The notes: generated by a model from the letters alone, not told the origin. Counted from the first letter of the stretch, positions 19,074 to 28,603 are shown. The stretch is 47,086 nt of DNA from Emticicia agri (GCA_945860265.1 CAMAQF010000025.1:1-47086), one strand, 5' to 3'. Numbers and translations are program-made.

Positions 19074-22000
19074 TCAGTTTATCTCTTTCTTCTTGCCAAC
19101 ACTAATGGCAGGAAGCTGACTTTCAAGCACCATTTTATTGAATGCTGGCACATCTTCATCTATGACTTTCTTGAGTTTATTTGTCGTTTTCTCCATCTTT
19201 TTAGACAAATCATCAATTGCTTCATAAGAACCTTTAGTTGGTTTAGCGTCAGCACTTGAAACTACGCTTGCTACACCCGCAATTTTATCATTCAGACGAA
19301 TTGGAAACGCTAATAAATCTTGCGTTGCACGTGCCTTGTTTTGGACTAATGATTGTTCTAAATCCTCTAAATTTTTGAGCATAGGCTTAGTCAATTTTTG
19401 AAATTTACTAATCAAGACTGTATCTTTTACACTCTTCATATATTCAGAAACCGCTTTTTTAATTTCACGCATTTGATTAATTGCCTTATGGTTTTCATCT
19501 AATTTTTTGTGAATTTTTAACAATAAATCAAACTGTTCTTTTAACTCAGCATCAGTTACAGGATTACGTGGGTCTTTTTTGATTTCGGCAATTTCTTCTT
19601 TTAAAATATTTTTACCTATAACCAATCTGACCTTATAATTTCCTGGATTAACCTTTGGCCCAATCATGCTACCAGCCCACATTGGAGAGCGTTCGCCTGA
19701 AATTTCAGTAGCATCAGCATAACGCATATTCCAAACAAAGTGATTCAGTCCAACATTTGCTGGAAGTAATCCAGATTTAGTTTGTTTAGTATCTTCAAAA
19801 AAATCTTTTGATGCTTTTTGCTCTTCTCCTTTTACATCTTTTTTACTCGAATAGGTAATGATAGTGTCGTTTGCCATTGTCAAAAACTGCAATTTAACTT
19901 CATCTTTTGGTGCACTTTTCAAGTAATAATTTACTAAAACACCATTTGTAGCATTTTGTCCTTCATCTTTTGGAGCTCCTCGACGGCCACCGCCATCACC
20001 ACCTTGCATCCTGTACGAATGGCGTGGCTTAAACAGGTGAATATCAGCAACTGCATTGTCTTTGATTTCATGTAATGGCGTCAGATCATCTAAAATCCAA
20101 AACGAACGACCATGTGTGGCAATTACTAAGTCTTTTTCAAGCTTTTGAACTTGCAAATCACGAACCGAAGTAATCGGAAGATTATTACTCATTGGATTCC
20201 AAGAAGCACCATCATCAAATGAAACATATATTCCTCTTTCTGTTCCAGCGTATAATAAACCTTCCTTGTTTGGGTCTTCACGCACTACACGAGTATATTC
20301 GTCAGCTGGAATTCCTCCAACAATACTCGTCCATGTTTTACCATAATCACTTGTTTTAAATAAGTAAGGTTTTCTATCGCCAAACATATATCGAGTTGCA
20401 GCAACGTAGGCTTTTCCTTTAGAAAAATCTGATGTATGAATGGTCGAAATCAATGCAAAATCACCGAGTTGAGAAGTAGGAATGGTAATACTTGACCAGT
20501 TTTTGCCATTATCTCTAGTCAAATGAATATATCCATCGTCCGAACCAGCCCAGATATTTCCCTTTTCGATTGTTGATTCGGCCAAAGCAAAAATAGTAGC
20601 ATAAATTTCAGCACCAGTTTGGTCAAGAGTAATCGGCCCACCAGTTGCACCAGTTGTCTTTGGGTCATTTCTTGTCAAGTCTGGACTTATTGTTTCCCAA
20701 GAATTTCCGCCATTATGAGTCACATGAACATATTGTGATGTTGCATATAGGCGTGTATCATCATGAGGTGAAAAAATAATCGGATAGGTCCACTGAAAAC
20801 GGTACTTCTTCTCGGCAGATGTATGTCCCATATTATTTTCAGGATATACCATGATATTTTGTTCTTGGTTATTTTCAGCGTTAAGTTTTGTCATATAACC
20901 ATCATAAGAACCACCGTAAGTAATTTTTGAGTTTTTAGGGTCAATGGCAATATAGCCAGACTCCCCACCTGAAACTGGATACCAATCACGAATTCCGATT
21001 GAGTTACCATCTGTGCGGCTTGCTATTCTGACGGTACTATTATCTTGTTGAGAGCCATAAACATTATAAGGAAAATCATTATCAAGATGCACATGATAAA
21101 ACTGTGCGGTTGGAATATCAATATCCGTAAATGTAAATCCATCATTGAAAGTAACCTCTGCTCCACCATCATCACCAATGATAAAATTTTCAGGATTTTT
21201 TGGGTTAATCCAAACATCATGCGTATCTCCATGATGAACATTGAGATTTCTGATAGTTTTACCCCCATCGGTTGATTTGAAAGAGTTAACATTTAAAATA
21301 ATCAAAGCATTTTCATTTAGTGGGTCTGCTTGAAGATTCATATAATACCAAGGGCGTTGCCAAAGATTTTTGTTGTCATTAACTAATGCCCAATGTTCAC
21401 CAGCATCATACGAAGTGTATAGGCCGCCCTTTACATTTTCAATCATAGCATAAAGGCGATTTGAGTTGGCTGGAGAAACAGTAATTCCAATTTTACCCAA
21501 AAGTCCTTTTGGCATACCAGGTTTTTCATTAAGTGATTCCCAAGTATCTCCTCCATCAACAGACTTATAAAGACCACAACCAGCACCACCACTACTCATA
21601 CTGTGGCCATTACGATAAGCTTGCCAAAGTGTTGCATAAATAATTCTTGGATTATTTGGGTCGAGTCTAACATGATAAGCACCAGTACTATCATTCTTGG
21701 CCAAAATATGTTCCCAAGTTTGACCCCCGTCTTTACTTCTGAAAACTCCTCGTTCTTTGTTTGGAGCAAATGGGTTGCCAACTGAAGCTACATAAATCAA
21801 ATTATGGTCTTTCGGGTGTACCTCTATCGTTGCTATGGCATCGGCTTTTGGTAAACCGATGTGCTTCCATGATTTACCAGCATCCGTCGATTTATAAACT
21901 CCATCGCCATAACTAATATTGCTACGCATATCAGCTTCACCCATTCCAACATATATAACATTAGGATCGGAAGGAGCAACTGCAATTGCCCCAACTGAAC

Positions 22001-22316
22001 TAGACTTAAAAGTACTATCTCCAATGTGGTTCCAATTCATTCCGGCATCGGTAGTTTTCCATACACCTCCACCAACAGCTCCAAAATAATAAGTAAGAGG
22101 TTGGTCGGCATGACCAGCAACAGCTAATGACCTTCCAGCACGAAACGGGCCAATATTTCGCCAAGAAAGTTCCTTATATAGGCTATTATCAATTTTTGTT
22201 GTACTAGTAATTGTAACTGCTTGAGAAGAAGGCTGAGGTAAATTTACTTTCTTTTTCTGGGCAAAAGCCGAAATTGATAAAGTACAGCCTAACAACAATA
22301 GGGAGATTTTATACAT
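19074..22316 (-). CDS. Large secreted sortilin (VPS10)/BNR-repeat beta-propeller protein
   Basis: The 1080-residue protein carries a signal peptide (MYKISLLLLGCTLSISAFAQ) and about ten Asp-box/BNR motifs of the form S-x-D-x-G-x-[ST]-W: TDAGMNW, TDAGKSW, KDGGQTW, VDGGDTW, YDAGEHW, TDGGKT, HNGGNSW, RDNGKNW, SDYGKTW and FDDGASW. This spans residues ~50-740 and fits the ten-bladed sortilin/VPS10-type propeller common in Bacteroidota, often labelled glycosyl hydrolase without proof. Residues ~760-930 look like beta-sandwich, with RRGAPKDEGQ before them. Residues ~940-1080 are charged and helical. No T9SS tail is seen. The frame extends upstream to a TTG at 22373, but the ATG at 22314-22316 gives the signal peptide. 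A catalytic role is unproven. Confidence 0.8.
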   Translation of the reverse strand: MYKISLLLLGCTLSISAFAQKKKVNLPQPSSQAVTITSTTKIDNSLYKELSWRNIGPFRAGRSLAVAGHADQPLTYYFGAVGGGVWKTTDAGMNWNHIGDSTFKSSSVGAIAVAPSDPNVIYVGMGEADMRSNISYGDGVYKSTDAGKSWKHIGLPKADAIATIEVHPKDHNLIYVASVGNPFAPNKERGVFRSKDGGQTWEHILAKNDSTGAYHVRLDPNNPRIIYATLWQAYRNGHSMSSGGAGCGLYKSVDGGDTWESLNEKPGMPKGLLGKIGITVSPANSNRLYAMIENVKGGLYTSYDAGEHWALVNDNKNLWQRPWYYMNLQADPLNENALIILNVNSFKSTDGGKTIRNLNVHHGDTHDVWINPKNPENFIIGDDGGAEVTFNDGFTFTDIDIPTAQFYHVHLDNDFPYNVYGSQQDNSTVRIASRTDGNSIGIRDWYPVSGGESGYIAIDPKNSKITYGGSYDGYMTKLNAENNQEQNIMVYPENNMGHTSAEKKYRFQWTYPIIFSPHDDTRLYATSQYVHVTHNGGNSWETISPDLTRNDPKTTGATGGPITLDQTGAEIYATIFALAESTIEKGNIWAGSDDGYIHLTRDNGKNWSSITIPTSQLGDFALISTIHTSDFSKGKAYVAATRYMFGDRKPYLFKTSDYGKTWTSIVGGIPADEYTRVVREDPNKEGLLYAGTERGIYVSFDDGASWNPMSNNLPITSVRDLQVQKLEKDLVIATHGRSFWILDDLTPLHEIKDNAVADIHLFKPRHSYRMQGGDGGGRRGAPKDEGQNATNGVLVNYYLKSAPKDEVKLQFLTMANDTIITYSSKKDVKGEEQKASKDFFEDTKQTKSGLLPANVGLNHFVWNMRYADATEISGERSPMWAGSMIGPKVNPGNYKVRLVIGKNILKEEIAEIKKDPRNPVTDAELKEQFDLLLKIHKKLDENHKAINQMREIKKAVSEYMKSVKDTVLISKFQKLTKPMLKNLEDLEQSLVQNKARATQDLLAFPIRLNDKIAGVASVVSSADAKPTKGSYEAIDDLSKKMEKTTNKLKKVIDEDVPAFNKMVLESQLPAISVGKKKEIN

Positions 22317-22438
22317 ACAGATAATAAGTTTAGGTTTGTGCGTAAAAATACGTTCTAAGTAATAACAAAACAAAAAAAATAACGAAATTTGTAATCAATT
22401 TAACCCGTCCATAATTATAATAATTAAAACCAAGAAAT

Positions 22439-23014
22439 ATGAATTTTATAACGTTCTCGCCATCAACTGAGTTTGCAACATTTGTTGAGCATTGGTCACA
22501 GTTATATGACCCCAACTCAAACTGGGAAGCTAACTATTATAAGCATATAAAACTTGGTAAGCCTTTTACACATAATGATATAATGGAACTGTTTGAATGG
22601 CAAAGTCAAGCAGGTCTGGGAAAGATTAGAACTGCAGCCATAAAAGACAAAATTTATCCTCATCTAGACTATATTAATGATATGAAATTTGAGGAAACCT
22701 TGGATTTGGAAGTTTTTAATGAAAAATTTAGTGAAGTAGCTGCTGTGTCAAGAACGTTGATTTTGCACATGATAAAACCAGAGTTTTATCCAATGTTCGA
22801 TCAAAATGTACATGTGGCCTATAATTTTATTCATGGCATTGAAATGGGGCCAAACGAATATCCAATAAAGGCAGAACCAAGATTAAAGTTTTATTTTAGG
22901 CACTTTGTTCCTTTCATTACAAAAATAAAAGGCGATATTCCTATGAAGAAAATTGATGAAGCTCTAGATACTTTTGGGCAGTTAATGAAGAGAAATCCTA
23001 AACTGAAAATATAA
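22439..23014 (+). CDS. Hypothetical protein, possibly HhH-GPD-like helical fold
   Basis: This 191-residue soluble protein has no signal peptide. The segment LILHMIKPEFYPMFDQNVHV (about residues 106-125) is reminiscent of a conserved helix in DNA-glycosylase-like (HhH-GPD superfamily) hypothetical proteins, which often read P-x-x-Y-P-[IM]-x-D-x-[HN]-V. No catalytic Lys/Asp pair or iron-sulfur cysteines can be identified, so enzymatic activity is not implied. ATG lies at 22439, about 120 nt from the divergent propeller gene and 67 nt before the DinB pair, with which it may be cotranscribed. Confidence 0.5.
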   Translation: MNFITFSPSTEFATFVEHWSQLYDPNSNWEANYYKHIKLGKPFTHNDIMELFEWQSQAGLGKIRTAAIKDKIYPHLDYINDMKFEETLDLEVFNEKFSEVAAVSRTLILHMIKPEFYPMFDQNVHVAYNFIHGIEMGPNEYPIKAEPRLKFYFRHFVPFITKIKGDIPMKKIDEALDTFGQLMKRNPKLKI

Positions 23015-23081
23015 TTTAAGTTTATACTATGTCAATTCATGGCTTTTTCTGAAATTTGCATGTAAATTAGACTTCATTCTT

Positions 23082-23546
23082 ATGACCAACAACCAAATAG
23101 AAAAAATTATTGACAATTTGGACACCGTTTTTAGAGGTGATGCTTGGCATGGGCCATCGGTGATGGAGTTTCTAAATTCAATGCCATTGGATATTGTTGA
23201 TGTACAGAAAAACTTTTCAAAACATACAATATGTCAGATAGTTTATCATCTTTCGGCATGGCGTAGGTTTGTTTATGAAAAACTTAATGATAATGTTCGA
23301 TATGATTTAGTTGACGAAATCGATAATTACGGAAGTGAAGAAGCAATAACCAAAGTTAATTGGTCTAATTTGGTAAATAATCTAAAAGAATCACAAGAAA
23401 AACTGATTCAAAAACTCTCTAAATTTGATGATAGTTTGCTAAATCAACTTGTACCTGGTCAAGATTATGATTTTTATAAATTATTGACTGGATTGATTCA
23501 ACATGATACATATCATCTTGGCATGATTTGGGTACTATGGGACTGA
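23082..23546 (+). CDS. DinB-family protein (copy 1)
   Basis: DinB/YfiT proteins are four-helix bundles that bind a divalent metal through three histidines; several act as thiol or small-molecule transferases, but most have no known substrate. In this 154-residue protein the expected ligands are the His in CQIVYHLSAW (about residue 52) and the pair in LIQHDTYHLGMI near the C-terminus. The block GDAWHGPSVMEFL near residue 20 is shared almost word for word with the next gene, showing that the two are paralogues. The C-terminus ends abruptly (WVLWD) compared with its neighbour, perhaps slightly shortened. Confidence 0.85.
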   Translation: MTNNQIEKIIDNLDTVFRGDAWHGPSVMEFLNSMPLDIVDVQKNFSKHTICQIVYHLSAWRRFVYEKLNDNVRYDLVDEIDNYGSEEAITKVNWSNLVNNLKESQEKLIQKLSKFDDSLLNQLVPGQDYDFYKLLTGLIQHDTYHLGMIWVLWD

Positions 23547-23662
23547 GTTTTAGGAAACCATCAAAGTTTATAGTAATTGAAAATTTACAACAGAATAAAG
23601 CAAACTTAAATCAAGATTTAAAGATAAAATTTAGTACATTCTCAACGAAAGAGAGTATTTTT

Positions 23663-24205
23663 ATGGAAGAATTGCAAATAACAGAACTTGAACGCATCAA
23701 GACATTAATCAACGCCGCTTTTCATGGCGGTGCTTGGCATGGCCCTTCGGTTTTAGAAAACCTTAAAGATATTAAACCAAAAGCGGCAGGCACTCGCCAA
23801 AAGAATATTCATACAATTGCCGAGTTGGTTTATCATATTACGACTTGGAGAATTTTTGCATTGAAAAAAATCCAAGGAGATATTGGATTTGAAATCAAAA
23901 CTGAAAAACAAAACTGGGGAAATATAAGTGAAGTTGACGAATTTGAATGGGAAACTCTTCAGATGGAACTTACCCTTAGCCATGACGAATTGATGAGTGC
24001 TTTGGAAGATAAAGATAATAGTTTCTTGACAGAAATTGTTCCGGGTGCTGAATATGATTTTTATACATTGCTCCACGGCATCATTCATCATGATTTATAC
24101 CACAATGGGCAAATAGGTATGCTAAAAAAATCAGCACCGAAAACAAGCAAGTTCGATGATGATGATGGTTTCAAATCGACAAGCTATTTCGAAGACGAAT
24201 ATTAA
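23663..24205 (+). CDS. DinB-family protein (copy 2)
   Basis: The 180-residue paralogue of the preceding gene shows the same layout: GGAWHGPSVLENLK near the N-terminus, metal histidines in AELVYHITTW (about residue 61) and IIHHDLYHNGQIGML (about 137-151). It carries an acidic C-terminal tail (KFDDDDGFKSTSYFEDEY) missing from copy 1. The open frame extends back to 23528, overlapping copy 1, but the upstream 45 codons have no family similarity, so I chose the ATG at 23663. The pair probably forms one transcript ending at the hairpin just downstream. Substrate unknown. Confidence 0.85.
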   Translation: MEELQITELERIKTLINAAFHGGAWHGPSVLENLKDIKPKAAGTRQKNIHTIAELVYHITTWRIFALKKIQGDIGFEIKTEKQNWGNISEVDEFEWETLQMELTLSHDELMSALEDKDNSFLTEIVPGAEYDFYTLLHGIIHHDLYHNGQIGMLKKSAPKTSKFDDDDGFKSTSYFEDEY

Positions 24206-24223
24206 TTTCTTATGTTAAAATCA

Positions 24224-24260
24224 AAAAAGGTCTAAAACTTCTAAAGTTTTAGACCTTTTT
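24224..24260. terminator. Perfect bidirectional terminator hairpin
   Basis: AAAAAGGTCTAAAACTT pairs perfectly (17 bp) with AAGTTTTAGACCTTTTT around a CTA loop. T-runs exist on both strands, so it can end the DinB pair on the plus strand and the metallo-hydrolase pseudogene on the minus strand. Confidence 0.92.
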
Positions 24261-24279
24261 ATTTAAGCAATCAAATATA

Positions 24280-25383
24280 TTAAAACTCCCACCAAACTTT
24301 ATCAGTATTCAAGCTATCAAGTACCAGAGGCTCGCCAATTATTGGCGTTATTGGTTTAATTTCACTATTTACTGCTGCCTTTAGGCGTTTGATTGGCTAA
24401 TTCCAAACATGATTGGCCAAAGAAAACTTTGCCCAATGAACGAGCATTAATACCTTGGCTTTCAGATCTTTTACAGCCAAAAATGTCTCTTCAGGCAAGG
24501 TATGAATATTTTTCCAAAGCAAATTATAATGACCATTTTCGAGCAAAGCCATATTAAATTGACCGTATTTTTTGCCGATAATTTTGAAGTGGCTATAATA
24601 ACCTGAATCGCCACCTAAGAAGATATAATAACTATGAATATTTAACACAAACGACGTCCAAAGAGATTTTGCACGAGTGAAACCTCGTCTAAAAAAATGT
24701 CGAGCTGGTGTAGCGGTTATTACAATATCATCAGCAACTTTAATACTTTCCCACCAATCAAATTCCACAATTTTGTCAAGATTAATGCCCCAATGTTCCA
24801 AATGAGCTCCAACACCTAAAGAAGTATAAAACTTCTTAACTTTCGGTTGTAGCTTTAAAATTGTCTCATAATCAAGATGGTAATAATGGTCGTGCGACAA
24901 AAACAAAATGTCTATTTCAGGGAAATCGTCTACTTGATAAGCATCTGCAACTTTGAAAGCCTTAACCATAAAACTGACTGGCGATACACTTCAACTAAAA
25001 ACTGGGTCAATCAAAATTGTAGTTTCTTTTGATTTAATAAAGTAAGATGAATGACCAAACCAGATAATAGTCGGTTTATCGGCTTTTAAGTTTTTGAGGT
25101 CGGTTTTTACAGAAGGGATTTCTTTAGGCGGCTCAACATTAGAAGGTTTATTGAAATAATCTTTTAATAAAGTCCAATAACTCTAATTATCAGTCATTAT
25201 CGACGTAACAATTAGAATCTGAAAGGCTCCATTTTTATAATTGGACGATTTCAAAACTCTTTCAAGTCTTGCCCCATCTGAATCTTTGCCAAAAACTGAT
25301 TTTTGCATAAAACCCCAAACAATTGCCACTAAAACAAGTGTTATTACTAAAATCCAAGTCGTTATTTTTATTTAATTTTCATC
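24280..25383 (-). pseudogene. MBL-fold metal-dependent hydrolase (UlaG/NAPE-PLD-like), inactivated
   Basis: One continuous minus-strand frame of about 365 codons encodes a membrane-anchored metallo-beta-lactamase-fold hydrolase. It has an N-terminal hydrophobic segment (TTWILVITLVLVAIVWGF), then KPTIIWFGHSSYFIKSKETT, the metal motif region LFLSHDHYYHLDY, GGDSGYYSHF and a C-terminal DKVWWEF. The frame is broken by TAG at 25183-25185, TGA at 24991-24993 and TAG at 24397-24399. The only ATGs at the 5' end (25380-25385) are out of frame, implying a small indel there. The metal motif reads SHDHYYHLD instead of the canonical SHDHxDHLD, so a catalytic aspartate is lost. Only a 190-residue internal frame (24397-24969) remains open. 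Confidence 0.88.
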
Positions 25384-25589
25384 ATTTTTAACGTGTTCGA
25401 TATTTACTATTTTCATTGTAAAAATAGTTCCAAATACCAAAAACCATAAAATTTATGCCTTTAAAATGCTTATTTTTAATTGAATTTGGCAAATTGCTAA
25501 AATTTTTAGATATTCGAGTGTGCAAACTTTCCTAAGCAATTATCTGAATGAATTAAGCTTTTGCTTCGTTCATAAAAATTACAAATCCA

Positions 25590-26678
25590 ATGTCTCTCAT
25601 CAGTAATAACCTTAAATACTTGCGTAGAATCAATGGTTTGACCCAAGAACAATTTGCTCGGCGAATCGGCACTAAAAGAGCCAATGTAGGTGCTTACGAA
25701 GAATCAAGGGCAATTCCGCCAGTCGATACTCTCAAGATTATTGCCAATACTTTTGGCATCACAGTTGATGATTTTGTAAAAAAAGATATACGTAAGCTAC
25801 GAGAAACTCCTGATATTACATTTGGTTTTGAAGCAAAACCATTTTACAGCAACGACCATGTAGAGGCTTCTTCGATTATGGTTGAAATTGACCCTTTTGA
25901 TGTTCCAATAAATAAACTACCAAATAACCCTTTAGAAGAATCAACTGGCGGCGTTCCGTATTTTGATCAAAATTCGGCAAACCCAAAATTCGATAATTAT
26001 TCGGCACCATCAATCGGTGATTTGATGAAAAAGTTTTTGGGTGATGAACCACAAGTAAATTCAGAAAGAAATCAAGAACAAAAAACCGCTGAAAGAGTCG
26101 CACAGACTGTAAATTTAAAGCCAAGTTTTGAGCGAGAAACTTACGTTAAACCTCAGCAAAATTCGCCATCGAATAATCCACAACCGACTAATTATCAGTC
26201 AATTAATCAAAATATTTCTTTAGTAAGACGTTTTCAGTATAATGAATATTTGGTGAAACATAGTGATTTTCATTTTTTAAAAACTCTTTCACTTTTTAAT
26301 ATTCCGACTCTAACTAATGGAGAATTTAGGGCATTTGAGGCGGGCGAGGATTTTGCTTTTGAAGGGGCCTTACTTGTTGGCTCTTTGATTAGAAACTGGC
26401 ACGAAATATCCGACGGGAAAAACTACATTTTAGTAACAAAAACACATGGCATTATTCATCGAAGAGTTTATAACCAAATAAAAATCAAAGGCACGCTCCT
26501 ACTCAGCAGCGATAATAATCGTTTTCCGAGTTCAGAAATTTCTTATACTGATGTAATAGAAACTTGGGAAATAAAAGCCTTTGTAAGCCATACTTTGCCT
26601 GAACCGGCAACCCCATACAGTAAACTCGGAAATTTGGTCGATGAAATGAAATTTGAATTAGAACGTATAAAAAAATAA
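25590..26678 (+). CDS. XRE-family transcriptional regulator with S24-like C-terminal domain
   Basis: The 362-residue protein has an N-terminal helix-turn-helix of the Cro/CI type (NLKYLRRINGLTQEQFARRI then RANVGAYEESRAIPPVDTLK, residues ~8-65). A long polar, Pro/Asn/Gln-rich linker spans ~70-215. The C-terminal domain (~220-345: FRAFEAGEDFAFEGALLVGS, then YILVTKTHGIIHRRV) resembles the LexA/CI peptidase S24 fold. I do not see a clear Ser-Lys catalytic pair, so autocleavage is doubtful; in Bacteroidota this architecture is common in non-phage regulators. Its stop is immediately followed by the ATG of the aminotransferase (TAAATG), so the two are cotranscribed. Confidence 0.85.
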   Translation: MSLISNNLKYLRRINGLTQEQFARRIGTKRANVGAYEESRAIPPVDTLKIIANTFGITVDDFVKKDIRKLRETPDITFGFEAKPFYSNDHVEASSIMVEIDPFDVPINKLPNNPLEESTGGVPYFDQNSANPKFDNYSAPSIGDLMKKFLGDEPQVNSERNQEQKTAERVAQTVNLKPSFERETYVKPQQNSPSNNPQPTNYQSINQNISLVRRFQYNEYLVKHSDFHFLKTLSLFNIPTLTNGEFRAFEAGEDFAFEGALLVGSLIRNWHEISDGKNYILVTKTHGIIHRRVYNQIKIKGTLLLSSDNNRFPSSEISYTDVIETWEIKAFVSHTLPEPATPYSKLGNLVDEMKFELERIKK

Positions 26679-27824
26679 ATGCAAATTACCTCTAAGCAAC
26701 CTAATATTGGTACAACAATTTTCACAGTAATGTCGCAATTAGCGGCTGAAACTGGTGCATTAAATCTCTCGCAGGGTTTTCCGAACTATAATTGTTCTCC
26801 AAAACTCATCGAAATGGTCAATCATCACATGAAACAAGGAATGAACCAATACGCTCCGATGGCTGGTATTATGCCTTTGCGTGAAATTATTGCTCAAAAA
26901 ACATTCGAATTGTACGAACTGACTTATAATCCGAACGATGAAATCACTATCGTATCGGGCTGTACAGAAGCACTTTATGCTGTAATGACAGCCATTATTC
27001 ACCAAGATGATGAGGTGATAGTTTTTGAACCTGCATACGATAGTTATGTGCCAGCCATTGAGCTAAACGGAGGAAAAGCAGTCTTTATTACACTTTTACC
27101 TGAAAATGACTTTGCAATTGATTGGCAGTTTGTAAAATCAAAAATTACGGCTAAAACTAAAGCAATTATGCTTACAACGCCGCATAATCCGACTGGTAAA
27201 TGTCTTACTCAAAATGATATTAATTCTTTAGCCGAGTTATTAAAAGAAACCAATATTTTTGTGGTTTCGGATGAAGTCTATGAACATATTATTTTTGATG
27301 GACGAAAACATCTTTCGCCCGCCATGCACGCCGATTTAAAGGAACGTACATTTATATGTGGTTCTTTTGGCAAAACTTTTCATACAACAGGTTGGAAGTT
27401 AGGCTATTGTATGACACCAAAAGCACTTTCTGCGGAATTTAGAAAAGCTCATCAATGGATTACGTTTTCTTGTCCGACACCATTTCAATATGCTTTTGCC
27501 GATTTCTTGAAAGAACCTGATAATTATCTATCAGTTACACAGTTTTATCAAGAAAAACGAGATAAATTTATCAATTGGATAAAAGATTCAAGGTTTGAAT
27601 TCATTCCTGCTGAAGGGAGTTTCTTCCAGATGGTTTCGTATAAGAATATTACAGACGAATCTGATTACGATTTGGCAGTAAGATGGACAAAAGAAATTGG
27701 TGTAGCCTCAATTCCGATTTCTGTTTTTTATGCTGATAAAATTGATAATAAAATTTTAAGATTCTGTTTTGCTAAAGATGACGAAATACTCGAAATAGCT
27801 GCCGAAAGGCTTTGTAGATTATAG
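26679..27824 (+). CDS. Methionine aminotransferase (YbdL-type, PLP-dependent class I)
   Basis: This cytosolic PLP enzyme transaminates methionine and related amino acids, interconverting them with 2-oxo acids such as 4-methylthio-2-oxobutanoate. The 381-residue product shows LSQGFPNYNCSP, the asparagine in TTPHNPTGK (about 170), Asp-Tyr in VVSDEVYEH (198-201) and the PLP lysine in GSFGKTFHTTGWK (about 232), the last motif being characteristic of the YbdL/methionine branch. The carboxylate-binding arginine is in ILRFCFAKDD near the end. It starts directly after the regulator's stop codon with no spacer. Aromatic or kynurenine aminotransferase activity is the main alternative. Confidence 0.88.
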   Translation: MQITSKQPNIGTTIFTVMSQLAAETGALNLSQGFPNYNCSPKLIEMVNHHMKQGMNQYAPMAGIMPLREIIAQKTFELYELTYNPNDEITIVSGCTEALYAVMTAIIHQDDEVIVFEPAYDSYVPAIELNGGKAVFITLLPENDFAIDWQFVKSKITAKTKAIMLTTPHNPTGKCLTQNDINSLAELLKETNIFVVSDEVYEHIIFDGRKHLSPAMHADLKERTFICGSFGKTFHTTGWKLGYCMTPKALSAEFRKAHQWITFSCPTPFQYAFADFLKEPDNYLSVTQFYQEKRDKFINWIKDSRFEFIPAEGSFFQMVSYKNITDESDYDLAVRWTKEIGVASIPISVFYADKIDNKILRFCFAKDDEILEIAAERLCRL

Positions 27825-27834
27825 TGATTTATTA

Positions 27835-27864
27835 AGTCCAAAGTAATTATAGTGACTTTGGACT
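27835..27864. terminator. Hairpin between convergent genes
   Basis: AGTCCAAAGT and ACTTTGGACT form a perfect 10-bp stem around a 10-nt loop, 10 nt after the aminotransferase stop and before the end of the minus-strand gene at 27881. There is no strong T-run on either side, so terminator activity is only probable. Confidence 0.5.
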
Positions 27865-27880
27865 GCCGACCGTGGACATA

Positions 27881-28603
27881 TCACAACTTCATAATTTTCA
27901 AAATCTTATTTGGATGAATCAACAACGACTTTCCGACTTCATACCAAAGTTCATGGCCTACATTCAAAAACAAACCTTTATGCGATGGCTTATTACTGTG
28001 AGCAAACTCAGCCTCAAATTCGCCCGAAAAAGTATTTTTTAAAATAAAATTCAGTTCGTCCCACGCTAAAACCTTTGTTTCGCTCGAGCCATCAATAATA
28101 TTTGTACGAATTAATTGCAATTTGCGTTCAATAAACGACGCACTCACAAAAACCTCCACATTTTCACCCGACTGATTTTTCAAAAAAGTCAATTTTAATG
28201 ATGCTTCTCTCCCAGCCTTTTCATAAACCGCTTGTTGGAGTTCTTCAATCAAATATTTAAACGCATCGGTGTTTTTTGGATAAAAACTTTTACCGTTAAA
28301 ATCTACTTGCCAAAAATCTTGATGCGGCTCCAATGATTTAATAAATAGCTCATTAGCTGATTTCAAACTACCAAAAACTACATCTGACCAAACTTTTGGC
28401 AGTGTATCTTTCCAAGTAAAGTCATCGTCTACACTAAAACCTTCATCAAAAAGTTCCTCTTCAGTTAATTCTTCACGATCAAGGTAAGTTATCTCAAAAT
28501 TTAAGGTTAAATCTTGTTCAAAACTTCCATTTATCTCAATAGCGTGAGCAAAAGGTGCTGGAATGTTTTCAGCCGTTTGATATTTGAGGGAGAACGTAGG
28601 CAT
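27881..28603 (-). CDS. Hypothetical protein, coupled to the menE-like gene
   Basis: I do not recognise this 240-residue soluble protein. It has no signal peptide or membrane segment. It contains an acidic patch (REELTEEELFDEGFSVDDDF, residues ~44-63) and alternating strand-like segments, with a C-terminal HELWYEVGKSLLIHPNKIL. Its ATG (28601-28603) lies 35 nt inside the upstream ligase gene, which implies translational coupling and a related or at least stoichiometric role. No function is proposed. Confidence 0.6.
   Translation of the reverse strand: MPTFSLKYQTAENIPAPFAHAIEINGSFEQDLTLNFEITYLDREELTEEELFDEGFSVDDDFTWKDTLPKVWSDVVFGSLKSANELFIKSLEPHQDFWQVDFNGKSFYPKNTDAFKYLIEELQQAVYEKAGREASLKLTFLKNQSGENVEVFVSASFIERKLQLIRTNIIDGSSETKVLAWDELNFILKNTFSGEFEAEFAHSNKPSHKGLFLNVGHELWYEVGKSLLIHPNKILKIMKL

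Noticed and set aside
24397..24969. Annotating the 190-codon internal frame as an intact MBL-fold gene
   Set aside because: Clear same-frame homology continues on both sides beyond stop codons, so the frame is part of a pseudogene.
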